From contig OX578283.1 in assembly GCA_951217055.1 (NCBI GenBank), positions 29,945,427 through 30,009,426 on the forward strand: a DNA stretch of 64,000 bases. The letters are read 5' to 3'. Position 1 is the stretch's first letter. The number at the start of each line of letters is the position of its first letter. The translations under genes were made by a program, and so were the position numbers. This document shows, one piece after another, positions 12,633 through 24,339 of this stretch. The DNA is from Gerris lacustris (lineage: Eukaryota > Arthropoda > Insecta > Hemiptera > Gerridae). The notes below the pieces were generated by a model. That model was not told the DNA's origin. It made no database searches and saw nothing but the letters and a program-made list of their open reading frames with translations.

Positions 12633-13254
12633 ACACAGTTATTTTCTTGGTCCGGACTTGCTTGATCTTATGCAAAATCCTTCTTCAACTATAAGATGGA
12701 ACACTTGCAATCCCCACGATAATGATAGATAGCTTACTCTTGTAGATTCACTATTTTAATTAATTTGATGAATGTCTGTAAGTAAAAGTCAACTACTCAA
12801 GTTACTACACTAACTATAGAAACTAAAATTCGTCCTTTTACTGATTTATTCAAATTGGCTGGCTCACCTCCATAATAGATTTCTAACTAGGAATTAAATT
12901 AACGATTTTAACATTTTGTTATCACTCTCTCCATGTTCTATTCTCTCGAGTTTTATGGGTGAAGAAAAGTCTTTTAAAGCTGTCATAAAAAAGTCCACAT
13001 TCCACTCAAAATCAAAAGTTAATTCATAAATCATGAATCAAAATTAAAAAAAAGTTTGTTACTTAGTTAGTCGATATCAACTGAAGTGCTGCGTTTTTGC
13101 TGTAATAGTCTCCAGTATTTTTTTTTTGTCCATGATATTGACATTTTACTTGATGACGATAAAAATTAATTTCATCAAATATGGACTCAATCAAGAAGTC
13201 ACCCTCAAATGTTATGACATTTACTGCAACGACAAACGATAGTCGTGATAAATT

Positions 13255-13945
13255 CCTATTAATTTATATGGCCCCTCCATTTTCTGGATGTGGTGAGGGA
13301 TGAGAGAGGGCGTGTTAATTTATTTATATTTGCCGGTCGGTGGTTTTGGAGAGGTTTAAACCCCTGGCTGGAGGAGGATGAAGGTCGCCGTAATGAAGAG
13401 AACCTGAAGGCTCCCAGATCCCGGCTTCTAGTCCGCCTGCTACCCATTCTCAAGTCTCCCTACCCAGTAACTACTCCTCTGTTTATTTTTGGAATTTAAA
13501 CTCTTGATGCTTTGTTATCTTTCGGTTTGTGTATTCTGCTCGTCGAGAGAGAGCGAGAGAGCTTCCTTCTAAACCGTACCGAAACCTTGTCAGTTTGTAC
13601 CGTTTCTACTTGCAAGCTAATTCAATTTAATTCCTGCAACATAGGGCGCTGCTGAAACCGTTTTCTCGTACACAATCTTAGTTACCTTCAACTCCTTCCT
13701 GCTCCACCCCTTTTCTTCAGCCTCGCATCTTACAATTAATTTGTTTATCTAATTAAAACTTTACATTTTTAAATGAAAACCTAGATGGAGAAGTTAGAAA
13801 GTAGGTAGGGAAAAAAAGAGAGAGTTGAACCGGAGGGAGCAGTAAGCTCCAAGAATGCGGTAATGAGTTCATTATCAAGAGGAAAGAAGAGGTCCAAGGC
13901 ATCCAAGATTCCTCACCTCTCTTTATTATTATTTTCGAGGTAATT
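13255..13945. other. GC-richer block with GAGA-type motif and possible first exon
   Basis: This block is clearly less AT-rich than its surroundings. It contains a run of GA dinucleotides near 13545 ('gagagagagcgagagag') and an ATG at 13863 opening 25 codons (rich in K, R and S) that end at a consensus-like donor (CGAG|GTAATT, donor at 13940). Together these could mark a promoter and first coding exon of a gene lying mostly outside the window. No acceptor or downstream exon was identified. Confidence 0.2.
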
Positions 13946-14931
13946 AAATAGAATTTTAATTCAGATCTTAAACATAATTTTCTTGACTTTTTTTTAAAGT
14001 AAACAAGTGAAGGTTATTTTTAATTATTTCTGCAATGTTTACAGAGTTTATGAATTCCTAAATAATAAATTGTGAGAAATTCAAAGTTTTCTGTTAAATA
14101 ATTTTGATGACTGAATAATTAAGGTGCTACAAAATTTGCATCGTAAGTGATTGATTATTATTTATAAAATGATTGGATGTTTTGACTAAGAATTCGTGGT
14201 ACCACTTCATAATTATGACTATAGATGTTAAAAGAAAGTAACACAAAAATATTGTCACCACAATTTTATATTGATTATTAACAATTTTAATAATCAATGT
14301 AAATATGTGGTGAAAATATTGATTATTTATAGTTTAGTTACAGATTAAAAATTATGTAAAGGGTTTACCTTTACATTTCTTTTTCTGAATAATCAGCATT
14401 AGGGTTTTTCAATTACCTATAATTCTAAAGAACATAAACTTGCGGACTTTATTTATTTATTTTGCCCACGTCTCGTATATCAGTGAGAGCGACGGAAGTA
14501 GAAGCGTAAAAAGAAAGTCATGATTACTGGCTATTTCTTTTTAATTTCATCGAAACCTGTTCAGTTTTTCAATTTCATCACATTTTACACTGTTTTGAAA
14601 ATTACTGAAATTAATTTATATTCAATATAAGTTCGCATTAATCCTGTTTTAATACTAAGTAAAATGATTGTCTAGTAATGCAAGTCAAGTAGTCGTTATT
14701 CTACATATTGAGCTCTCTAATGTTTGCTATTGAGTTTCTTCGAACTTGTTATGAATTATTATTAGAATTTTGCTTGTTAGCGATTCAATGCGATGTATTT
14801 CTAGTAACTATAAACAATAACCAACCTTGCACAGTTTTCTTCAATATACTCCGCAGTATTACGTAGGTTAAAAATATAGATTGAGGTGCAAAATAAAGAA
14901 TAATAGTAGAGGAATAAAACGACAATCCTGC

Positions 14932-15108
14932 CTTTGTCTGTCTGTTGTGCACCTGATCTCCGAAACTTGCACCTGAATCCTTGTCTGTCTGTTCTGCACC
15001 TGATCTCCGAAACTTGCACCTGAATCCTTGTCTGTCTGTTGTGCACCTGATCTCCGAAACTTGCACCTGAATCCTTGTCTGTCTGCCCTGCACCTGATCT
15101 CCGAAAGT
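14932..15108. repeat. 47-bp minisatellite, about 3.8 units
   Basis: Units begin CCTTGTCTGTCTG at 14979, 15026 and 15073, with an earlier variant near 14932, and each contains 'tgcacctgatctccgaaact'. Because 47 is not a multiple of three, all three minus-strand frames stay open across the array, giving three overlapping spurious ORFs. Confidence 0.93.
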
Positions 15109-15382
15109 ACCCAACACAAAAATTTGAAACTTTGCAGTTAGATATGTTATGCGTAATAACCCAACAAAATTATAGGGGAGCACTTAACTTTGATCTCTTT
15201 AAAACAAGGATAAGTTTAAAGGTTGACATTTTATTAATAAAAATGCGTCACATGTATGAGGTTAAATGAAAAAGGAGGACGCCCTAAGTACAAATATATA
15301 TTTAGATTCGTTTTTGCACTAATTCATCAGTACGCCATGTGTCCTTGAAAGATGCGTTTGCAGTCCCTTCCCATTCTTGCCC

Positions 15383-15640
15383 CAAATTTGGAGCTAAAGT
15401 TCATTTATCGATTTCCCTCAGGGTATGATTTTTCTGTCTGAACATGTATGCCGAATTTCGTCAAATCGGCCCGGTAGTTAATAGGCTCCACTCGTCTGCA
15501 TAGATGACAGACAACAGATGATAAAAAGACATTTTTTAAAATCAACTTTTTTTGACTCAGGAGTTCTCAAAACGTGTGAATCATTTAAATCTCAAAATCG
15601 AATTTTCGTCACAATACACTCTCTTTTTATAAGAAAGTTA
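15383..15640 (+). repeat. Rep-C interspersed repeat, copy 2
   Basis: Shares 'ccaaatttggagcta', 'tcagggtatgatttttctg', 'gaacatgtatg', 'aggctccactcgtctgca' and 'gacattttttaa' with the copy at 45839. Its minus strand reads a diverged form of the CCGATTTGACGAAATTCGG-type core also found in Rep-A. Confidence 0.85.
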
Positions 15641-16010
15641 AAAAAAGATTTTATGGAATTTTTCATGCGTAAGATATTTTGCAAGAACAAAATGTTTTCC
15701 CCGCCCTAAATAAAATTATTTAAAAAATGTAATCTCAAAAATGTATTATTTTGAAAATGGATAACTAGAGTTGATCAATTGCATTTGGGAAATTAAAATG
15801 TGATTGTGTCGTCATTATAATCAATGGTTCAAAAGTTATAGCTAAATAAACTTTTAATGGCCGCCATCTTGTAACGGCTGGGCTGACTAATCTTAACGAA
15901 CACGTCCTATTTATTGTATTGTCTCTTTGTGCGTGCTAAAAGCACAATTGGCCAATTTATTTCTCATATTATATACTAAATATATCGAGAAGTAAGTATG
16001 TAACTAATTG
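15641..16010. other. Unassigned AT-rich DNA
   Basis: No gene or repeat terminus was recognised. Confidence 0.5.
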
Positions 16011-16788
16011 TACAGTAAATCTGTAAATTTGTGCGGAAAAAATTCTAAATTAATTTTTGTTTGCGTGGATCGCTTGGGGGGGCTCATGAGAAAAGATTAA
16101 CTCCAACTTTGCGGGGGAAGGCGGAAGCACGGGGTACAAAAGTCAAAATAGTATATACCCTTCATCATGCATGTCATTGGAAAGCTCTTTAAGAGTACAG
16201 TAATTGTTGTTATATACACTTTTGTCATATTTTCATTTATGAGGGGGATAAAATGGAAAAACAGGAAAAAACTATTAGTTAAAAATTAAAAATATTACTA
16301 TTTTTGATCCGATATGATTGAAAATTGGTATACGTGCTTTATTTGATGTCAGAAACACGATTACGAAATAATTAGTGTACATTTAGTACTTTGGGTACAA
16401 ATGGTACAAGAATGACTCATGAAAGGTTCCTCGAATTTTGTCGCAGATAGCCTTTCAACACAGCAGATTGATTTGACTAATAGTATTATTTATAATTTTT
16501 AATTAAAAAGGTTTTTTTTTCCTGTATTTTCATTTTACCCCCTCATAAATGAAAATATTTCAAATGTGTATGTATAATAACAATTACTGTATCCTTAAAG
16601 AGCTTACCAACGACATGCATCATGAAAGGTATAATATACTATTTTGACATTTGTACCCCGTACCCCATACTTCCACCTTCCGGACGTTCCCGCAAAGTTG
16701 GAGTTAAGCTTTTCTCATGTGCCTCAAGCGATTCACGCAAAAAAAGTTGTCTCGAATATTTGCCGCATAAATTTACAGATTTACTGTA
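16011..16788. mobile_element. Rep-F foldback element
   Basis: A left arm (16011 to about 16275) and a right arm (about 16505 to 16788) are reverse complements at moderate divergence. The outer ends are TACAGTAAATCTGTAAATTT and its complement. Paired inner blocks include 'ctccaactttgcggg', 'ggggtac', 'gtcaaaatagtata', 'catgcatgtc' and 'tttatgaggggg'. Further single arms occur at 1266, 3962 and 16797. No transposase is present. Confidence 0.85.
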
Positions 16789-16796
16789 ATAAATAT

Positions 16797-17010
16797 TTAT
16801 AATTTGTTTTTCCTTTTTATCCCCCCCCCCCCCCCCTTAAATGAAAATATGACAAAACGTTCATAACAACATTTAATGTTCTCTTAAAGAGCTTTCCAAC
16901 GAAATGCATCATGAAGTGTATATACTATTTTGAATTTAGTACCCCGTACCCCGAACTTCCGCCTTCCGGACGGTCCCGCAAAGTTGCCATACGTGGCATG
17001 GTTGCCATGG
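16797..17010 (+). repeat. Extra Rep-F right arm
   Basis: Repeats the right arm of the preceding foldback ('gaaatgcatcatgaa', 'accccgtaccccgaacttc', 'cccgcaaagttg') and lies 8 bp after it. A C-run of about 15 sits at 16821-16836. Confidence 0.85.
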
Positions 17011-18840
17011 TTTGGCAACTTTTTCTTTCAACAATTTCTTCTGTAAAAGTAAAAAAAAAAAAAATAAAAATGTACAATATATTATTTTATCAACAAGGTT
17101 TTATAAATATTTACTACTTGTAATACACAAATATGTGAGAAATAGAAGGTTTAGTGAAGTATTTCACATCATGTTCATTTTATTGAGAACATATTATTTA
17201 TTCAAGTTCTTTACAAAGTATCAAGTAAATTAGGGCCCAATGAAAAATTTCAAAAACATCAAAGGTTGTAAAAACTTCGTAAGAATATTTTCTCGGACTA
17301 AGTTTTCTTTAGTGTTTTTCTAGAGCAGAAAACTTGTGTGTTAAATGAAAGAAAATGAGTTGAAATTAGAAAGGACATTGTTGTGTAAGAGTGCTAAGTA
17401 GATAATATTGGAGAAACAGTAGAGACTGGGTACAGTTTAGAAGTTAATATTCTTAGAAGCAATCTAGGTTGGGCAAGTTTAAAGGCTGTTTAGCTGCAAA
17501 CTCCTCTAGGATATGAAGTTAACTTATTTCATTTAGAAATGTGAACTTGATAGAGTCTGAGTTAGTTTTTTCTCTTGTTTCTTTTAATATTTTCAAGGTT
17601 TGCGAATTAAAGAGAGGGATGGATGGGGAGAGCTCTCCAAGTCTAAACTCTAAACACATTTGGCTCCTAATGGTTTTCGCTTGCGAGCCCCCTACTTCTT
17701 GCTCCCATTCTTTACAATTAAACTTAATTATCTTTACCCTTCCTTCCACTCTCTATTTCCACTTAGGGAATCCCTTCAAAAGGGATGGCCGAGTAACGCG
17801 CTTACCATCCGGGCTTTTATTGGTACTGACTTTAAAGCATCATGCCTTAAGAAAAACAGCCAGTTACCATTTTTTTTTCTTCTCTGTTTCCTCAAAGACA
17901 AATGTTCTTTGAGGAACCCCCCTTTCTTCTAGGTGTCCAGTTAACTAGATGATTTATACTAGACACAACTTTCACCTTTGTTTAATTTTATTGTAAGAGT
18001 TTATCGCAGTAGAGGATACTTGGTAATAATTGGATACTATATACTATACTGTATTGTCTCAATTGTTTTATTGTCAGAAAGAGTTTTCAACTTATTAACA
18101 GTTGAACTGATCCTACTAAAGAATACGTTGGATGTAATTTTTATTTTATTTAGTAAAGAAGTATTAATCACTAATAAAAGTTTTTGATTCTTAACGAAAG
18201 ATTAATGCATTTAAAGAAAATATACGCCTAGGGCTACTCTCTAATTACACTGTTCTGCAGAAAAATTGCTTTAGAATGAAAATGTCCTTTTCTGAAGTAT
18301 TTTTGTGTGATTCAGATTCAGCAACCACGAAAACATAAAGTTCAGATAAAATTTTCTTGGAGCCCGAAAGTTCATTAAAATTTGCAGAACAGTTTTATTA
18401 GATAAACAACATAGCCATATTTTTATTATTATTATTTTTTTTTATGAAAGTCCAAGGGAAATTTTATTTTATTAATAAAAGCGTGTGAAATTATGCTGGA
18501 AAGTAAATTTTAAATGAAATTCACTAATGAAGAAAACAAGTTAACTGGAAGTCATCAAATAGAATTAAGGAATGTCTGAGATTGGGTTTGATTCCTTGGA
18601 ATGTTAATTCCTCGAATTGTTTCAAACCAACCACGATTCCTTTTCTACTCATTCTATTCTTCGATCGTAATGTTAGATAAATTCCTATCGGACCTTTATG
18701 ATCTCTGTCTGCTAGTTCTAATAAATAAGGTTATTATTATTTCATTTATCCAACGCTAAATAAATTCTGGTTTGAAACTAGGGCATTGATAAAGCTAAAG
18801 TTAAGCACATGTGTTCCTAGAGTAACATAATATATATTTT
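17011..18840. other. Unassigned stretch with overlapping open frames at 17541-17932
   Basis: A 123-codon plus frame (17541-17912) overlaps a 90-codon plus frame and a 76-codon minus frame. None shows a recognisable domain. A tRNA A-box-like word (ATGGCCGAGTAACGCGC) lies near 17785, without a B box downstream. Confidence 0.35.
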
Positions 18841-18886
18841 TATTTTTTTTTTATTTTTATTTATTTATTTTTATTTTATTTATTTT

Positions 18887-19470
18887 GCTTCCGAGCTTAC
18901 CGAAGGTAAAGGAAGCATTGTGTTCACTTTTGAGAACGAAAAAGTTTTATGACTCCGATTTTAAAAATTCCAAGACAGAAATCCGTTTCAGACATCAGGG
19001 AACATTTTTGGTTCCGTGTCTGTCTGTCTGTCTGTCTGTCTGTCGGTCTGTGTGTCCGCGAATCATGAAACGTGCGACGATAACTTGAGTAAATTTCAAC
19101 CGATTTTGATGAAATTTGGTAGACATGTTCATTTTACTAATGCCCAGGACGAGTTCGTTGGAAAACGTTATTCGTTCAAGCGTTTACGCGCAACGCTCGC
19201 TTAAACGTAAACTTTAAATTTAAAATTGGAATTTTAGGTCGGGGAAAAAATCAAACTTCATCTATTCAACGAGACAAACATTTTTTTTCAAATACAATTT
19301 TTCAGTAAAACCAACAGCGACACCGCTATGAAGTGTTTAAGATCGCTAAAAACTTTTAATAGTTTTTACAGAATAAACAATAATGTACTATAACGTTAAT
19401 GTTAATATAACAATAAAGTACATGATAGGATGCGAGGAAGCTATGTGCCACACTAATTGGCAGTCTATTT
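18887..19470 (+). repeat. Rep-A copy, variant body, with right terminus
   Basis: The 30-nt hairpin end is at 18887-18916, followed by five or more TCTG units, then 'cgataacttgagtaaatttc' and 'ccgattttgatgaaatttgg'. The middle differs from other copies. The terminal block 'aggatgcgaggaagctatgt' with 'ggcagtctattttt' closes the copy at about 19430-19470. Confidence 0.85.
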
Positions 19471-19659
19471 TTATTTATTTTTTGTAACTTTTTATTTTTG
19501 TTTTAACTTGTCATTGTTTTTATATTTATTTGTTCATTCGTCTTTTATTTTTTATTTGGCTTTTGATATTTGCCTCATTTTATTGCTGACAGTTGTTTTG
19601 TAATTCTGTGTTTCGCTCTAATTATTGTTTAGATTATTTCAGTACTTAGTCTAACTTTT

Positions 19660-19765
19660 GTTTGTTCCTAGGCACTGATGATGGCCTTATGAAGGCTGAA
19701 AGCTGCTATGTAAATCATAATAAACAAATTAGCCAGTTAACGTGGAGAGACTATTTTTTATTATC
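19660..19765 (+). repeat. Repeat tail with small hairpin
   Basis: Holds 'gcactgatgatggccttatg' with a GGCCTT/AAGGCT stem, then 'gaaagctgct' and 'cgtggagagactattttt'. The last two blocks recur at 1757-1805, also downstream of a Rep-A terminus. Confidence 0.55.
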
Positions 19766-21355
19766 CATTAAGATGACCTCCATAGACGCTCCCATATCTA
19801 CAATAATATATAGGGTCGTCGTGTCCCAATAAGTATTTTGTCACTTCCCCTCAAATAAAATAGAGTTAACTCCCTATCTAATCTATAAGATTTATACATT
19901 AGATTTAAAATTCTTAAATTTGAAACATTATTTTCTGACCTCTTTTTAACTCTATAGCATATAATGAAATAAAATGTAATATACATTTTTTTTTTGTTCC
20001 AGGTGCTTAAGTGTTGCGGGTGCGTTCTTTATCCAAATTTAATAAATCTCGTGAGTGTTTTACATATTTTAACTTGAACATAATTTTAATAAGTCGTTTC
20101 TTTATTTAATTACTGTGTTATTAAAAAAATATTTTAAATTGTGTTGGCGTGATTCTGAGCTTTGCAGATCAAAACCAGGATCTATCAACATTTTATCTGC
20201 TATAAGGTATTAACTTATTTATGCTTTGGGTAGAAGTAGAAGAAGTAATAATTTATTTTCAAATTTGTAATCTGATTCAAATGTATTAGTAATTTAATAA
20301 TTTTTTTTCAAAGGTTTCTCAATAGATAAAAAACGAACATCAAGTATATTTTATAGGATATAAAGATTCATCTATTTTAGTAGAAGATGACTGGAAAATT
20401 GTAGTTATTTTAGTAATTACATGTAGACATACTCGTATGTCAGTGCTATCGAAAACAGGTATCATCTTAGATGTAATCAACAATAGATCTTTGTTACGCC
20501 TGCGGGTAAGCCAATGTTAAATTGGCCTAGCTTTAGCATGTCAGACATCTGATTGGCAATAATGCAAACATAAATTTTGATTGCCCCACTCCTGTATCAC
20601 AATTATTACCTCTCAACCGCATCTGCTATCACTAGGAAGCGCTTTATTTAATGTAAAATACAAGTAAGTTGTTTGTCGTTGTCCCTATTTCTTTCTTCTT
20701 TTGTTGGGTCATATAAGGTAAACATTTTAGAATTCAACTCATTGCTTGTTGCACTGACTATATTTCGTCCCCCTCATTAAAGTTTCTTTAACACTTAAGT
20801 AATACATTTTAAATAAAATATTAAAACTTAAACATAGACATTAAATGCAAATAGAATTTTTTTCTTACCTAATCTTGAAAAGATATATTCACATAAGCTG
20901 GTTTCATCATTTTTTTTTATTTTTTTTTTATAATTCATGTAACAGAATTTTCCTCCTTTCATGCACACCATTCATTTTTTTTTTAAATTAACAATTAATA
21001 ACACTTAAGCAACACAAAACCATGAAATCTGGTAACTGCTTGAGGTAACCAAGGTGAAACCTTTGTTTATATTTCTATTTATGATAATATTAAATATTTA
21101 TATAATTATTTTGTATTTAATAATTATATTGTTTTATTATTATAAGCTGTTATATAAAGTTTTTATGAAATAATTATAATTATTTTTTATACATTGGTTA
21201 TTATTATGATGGTTAGATTATTCGGCGGGAGTTTTGATTCGTAAATCTATTTAAATTATGTTATTTTATAGATTGAATTATTTTAAGGAATTATCTTAAG
21301 TGATGATCTGATAATAATTGGTAGGCATTTTCATTGTGATTTAGGACGGCAGCAT
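19766..21355. other. Unassigned AT-rich DNA
   Basis: No coding relic or repeat terminus was identified. A Penelope 3' untranslated segment could lie in the last part. Confidence 0.45.
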
Positions 21356-21361
21356 AACATT

Positions 21362-21960
21362 TATTTAAGTCTTTTGATTAATTTTTATAGTTTTATATGC
21401 GGCTTCAAGATAATTCCTTTTTGAATTGTTTCTTTCCATATCTAGTATTTCGATACTATTTTTTTTTTTATTAATTTGGCGATTTTGATTTGATGTATGA
21501 ATAGCCAAGGCTGCTTTTCCATTTTTGCTTGTATATCGTAAGTTACTGCTCGTTATACTCCTTTCTAAATTTTGTATAATTTCTCCGATGTACAATACAT
21601 CTTTACAATCTATATTGTTAATTACTTTAGTTTTATTTTTTTATATTTTGTCTATTAAGTTCTTATGAAAGTTACTTCTTATTTTATTCATAGGTTTAGT
21701 CCGAATTTTAAATTTTCGCGATCAAATTCTTTAATCGTTTTCTATATTTCCTCGGATAGGCCATTTATATATAGGGGGGGGATTAACATAAATTGGGTAT
21801 TTTTTGTTGTCTTTATTCGAGGTGTTCGTTAAAGCTATAGGCCAACATTTATTTAAGATATTACTGGGATATCTATTTTTTCCAGTTTTGTTATAAATTA
21901 TATTTTGAAGAGTTCTTATGCATTTATGCACAGGTATAGATTTTTTTTTATTAGATTTAA
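21362..21960 (-). pseudogene. Penelope-like retroelement relic, GIY-YIG nuclease C-terminus
   Basis: On the minus strand, 21365-21600 encodes a fragment with 'DCKDVLYIGE', then 'NLERSI', 'ALAIH', 'DMERN' and 'KRNYLEAAY'. Order and spacing match the C-terminal GIY-YIG endonuclease of Penelope-like elements: an IPC-x-DC-like lead-in, YIGET, an R-containing helix, AxAxH and a KRxxLE end. Upstream, at 21740-21800 in another frame, 'YINGLSEEI' and 'KEFDREN' match the linker that precedes the nuclease. Further upstream 'TLQNIIYNKTGKNRYPSNIL' resembles the end of the reverse-transcriptase region. At least one frameshift and stops separate the pieces. The GIY-YIG arginine appears changed (RSI where RI with a preceding R is usual). 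Assignment rests on recall of family motifs; the element is inactive. Confidence 0.75.
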
Positions 21961-23055
21961 TATGGTATTCCTTTTTTGGTAGAATGGGTGATGTGTGTGA
22001 AAATAAGAATAATCCTTCTTTTATTTCTTTTTCGTGTCAAATACAAGAAAACAAGTTTATTCAGATGAGTTTGGCTAATATTATTTTAACCATACTAGGA
22101 TCTATAGCATATTGGTATTGCATGATGGTATGTAATCTGGAGAATGTAAGGTGTCTTGTCTAGGAATTTGTAAAAGATATGAGATTTAAGAAAGAAAGTG
22201 TTTGAATCATTCTCATTGGCCTTATTTTATTATTCTTAAAACTCAAACATGCTTTCTGTTGATCATCGCATTATACTATCTCTTTTGTCGCCCATACCCT
22301 CGTCTTAACAAATATCATATAATTGTCGTTTTTATAATTGTCTTTAGTTTTGTTACAGAACTTCATTTTATATTATTTCTCAATTTACGATCCTTCCACG
22401 TTTAAGAAGTAGTAATGGCTGGATGTCTGAAGCATATTCGTATCTTCTTAAAGTATTAAATATAAATGGTATTACTGACAATTTTACTCACAAATTTCAT
22501 TGCGTTATATTTTAGAGTTAAATTGAATATATGGTAGCCTTAGAGTGAAAAGTTATTAGCTCGGTCTAGTGGTGAGATTGTGGTATAGTTGACTTGGTTT
22601 ATCTATAGAAAGGAGGTCTAACCTGGTGGAAACTACAAAGGAATGAAGTAATAAACCTGAGCGAATACCGGGCACGTTTTCAAATCTATATTCTCCTCTT
22701 GGAGCAATCACTATCAACACTATAAGTTTCTTTACGATAAAGCCATTCCTTTTTACGATTATCTTTTCCTGAATGGTGTCATAAACTGCCACCAGTTCCA
22801 GCCATAATTGCTACATTAGAGCTTATATAAAACGAAACGCGTCTTAATTGATAAGTCTTATTGATGTATTCTAATGTTGTTCCTGCACTTACCTAATCTT
22901 GTTCCTCTCTGTATCCTTTTAACTTCTAGATATTTTTTCATGCATTCTCAATTTCTTTTGAATCACTCTCATTACTTGGTCGATCTAATTCTTTTAATTA
23001 CTAAAGGGCAGATCACACCTTCACATATCTGTCTTCGCGATTTTTTTTCTATTTA
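21961..23055. other. Unassigned AT-rich DNA upstream of the Penelope relic
   Basis: The minus strand here would hold the reverse transcriptase of the Penelope relic if it were complete, but I could not follow it past about 21960. Confidence 0.4.
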
Positions 23056-23061
23056 GAAATT

Positions 23062-23081
23062 AACACTAATATATTAGTGTT
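23062..23081. repeat. Perfect 20-bp palindrome
   Basis: AACACTAATATATTAGTGTT reads the same on both strands. It sits just upstream of a Rep-A terminus. Confidence 0.9.
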
Positions 23082-23116
23082 GGTGTTTGGACTTAAGGAA
23101 CTTAAGCTTCTTGGTT

Positions 23117-23232
23117 ACAACGGGGGAAACAATTAAATAAATTAGACAATAATAGAATATAAAAACATAGAATCAATAAAGTACGTCATAGGATGCGAGG
23201 AAGTGCCACACTAATTGGCAGTCTATTTGTTT
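23117..23232 (+). repeat. Isolated Rep-A right terminus
   Basis: 'acgggggaaacaatt', 'aaataaattagacaat', 'aataaagtacgt', 'aggatgcgaggaag' and 'ggcagtctattt' match the right end of the complete copy at 58043-58662. Five bases of the terminal block are deleted (gaggaagtgccac). Confidence 0.85.
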
Positions 23233-24335
23233 TTTGACCGTTTACACAGTAAATAATGGTATTTATGTTTGTTAAGGCTTTCTGGTTTACTACCAGAAAA
23301 GTAAAAAAATAAGTATTATTTTTGCTTTCTTCTTTGATTCTAAACATATTTGAACACACACAGAGTCTAATTACAGCGACTCACAATTATTCTAAGTACA
23401 TCCCCTCCTATATTCTCACAATTTTCTATAATATCAACTAATTATTTTTTTATTGAGATATTGTAATTGACTTTTGAAAAAAAGTCTTCTAATTTTGTAA
23501 GCTTTTTAAGTAAGTGTATATTGTTTCATAATCCTTGTAAGGTTTTATTTTCAAAATATATAATAATTAATAAAAGTAGTGTTAATAATTAATATCTCTG
23601 TAATGGCCTAGGCAGTTCAACGGGACTAAGACAAAGAAACGGGTTGTTTAATTATTTACAAAATATTAAAAGCAATTTGTCACAAAATTAACCACTCAAA
23701 ATTACACAAAATAAGTTTGTAACTTATGCCAATAAAACAATTAAATAATATTTTTATATTCCTTGATATTTTTATTAGTAGGAAATTGAGTAATACATAT
23801 TTTACAAATAAAGAAATGGGCATTAGTAAATTATTGCTTTAATATGATAGTAGATTCTGTTTTAAGATAATACAGTAATATGAGTGTGAAAGGGTCTAAG
23901 GATTTTTTCAAAAGCCACAATAAACACGATAAGTGTGACGTTTCGTATTTTCTAGCGGAATCAAATTTAGGATTTTAAAAAATCTGGATATTCAAGTTGG
24001 ACCTGATACCTGGGGGAACAAGCTATATGATAAATTATCTTCTAGGTCATAGCTTTTTGTGGGAAGTCTTACATGTGGCTACCTAAGGATATTCCTTTAA
24101 GGGTATTTAGGTTTGGATCTTTGACGACTGGATCGGTAGGGCTTCTCTTTCCTTTAATCTTTGCTGATAAGGTTTTACAAGTCTGATTAATATAAACATG
24201 GTTTTTCTACTTTTACATTTTGAGTCATGGTTTGACATAATGTCTAGGGTGATTGTTGATTAATAAATAACCGACTCGTGATAATTAGTTAACTATAACT
24301 GATTGTATATTTAAACTATCTACTTCTTGATTGTA
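23233..24335. other. Unassigned AT-rich DNA
   Basis: Nothing recognised. Confidence 0.5.
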
Positions 24336-24339
24336 CAAC

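Noticed and set aside
17541..17932. Overlapping 123- and 90-codon plus frames, and an A-box-like tRNA word near 17785.
   Set aside because: The frames have no recognisable domain, and there is no B box at tRNA spacing.
19672..19705. Possible hammerhead ribozyme core (CTGATGA, a stem, then GAAA); the loop of 38761-38936 has CTGAAGA, a stem, then GAAA on the minus strand.
   Set aside because: In both places an extra base separates the CTGANGA block from the stem, and I could not find the paired outer stems with a cleavage triplet. A structure search with a hammerhead covariance model would settle it.
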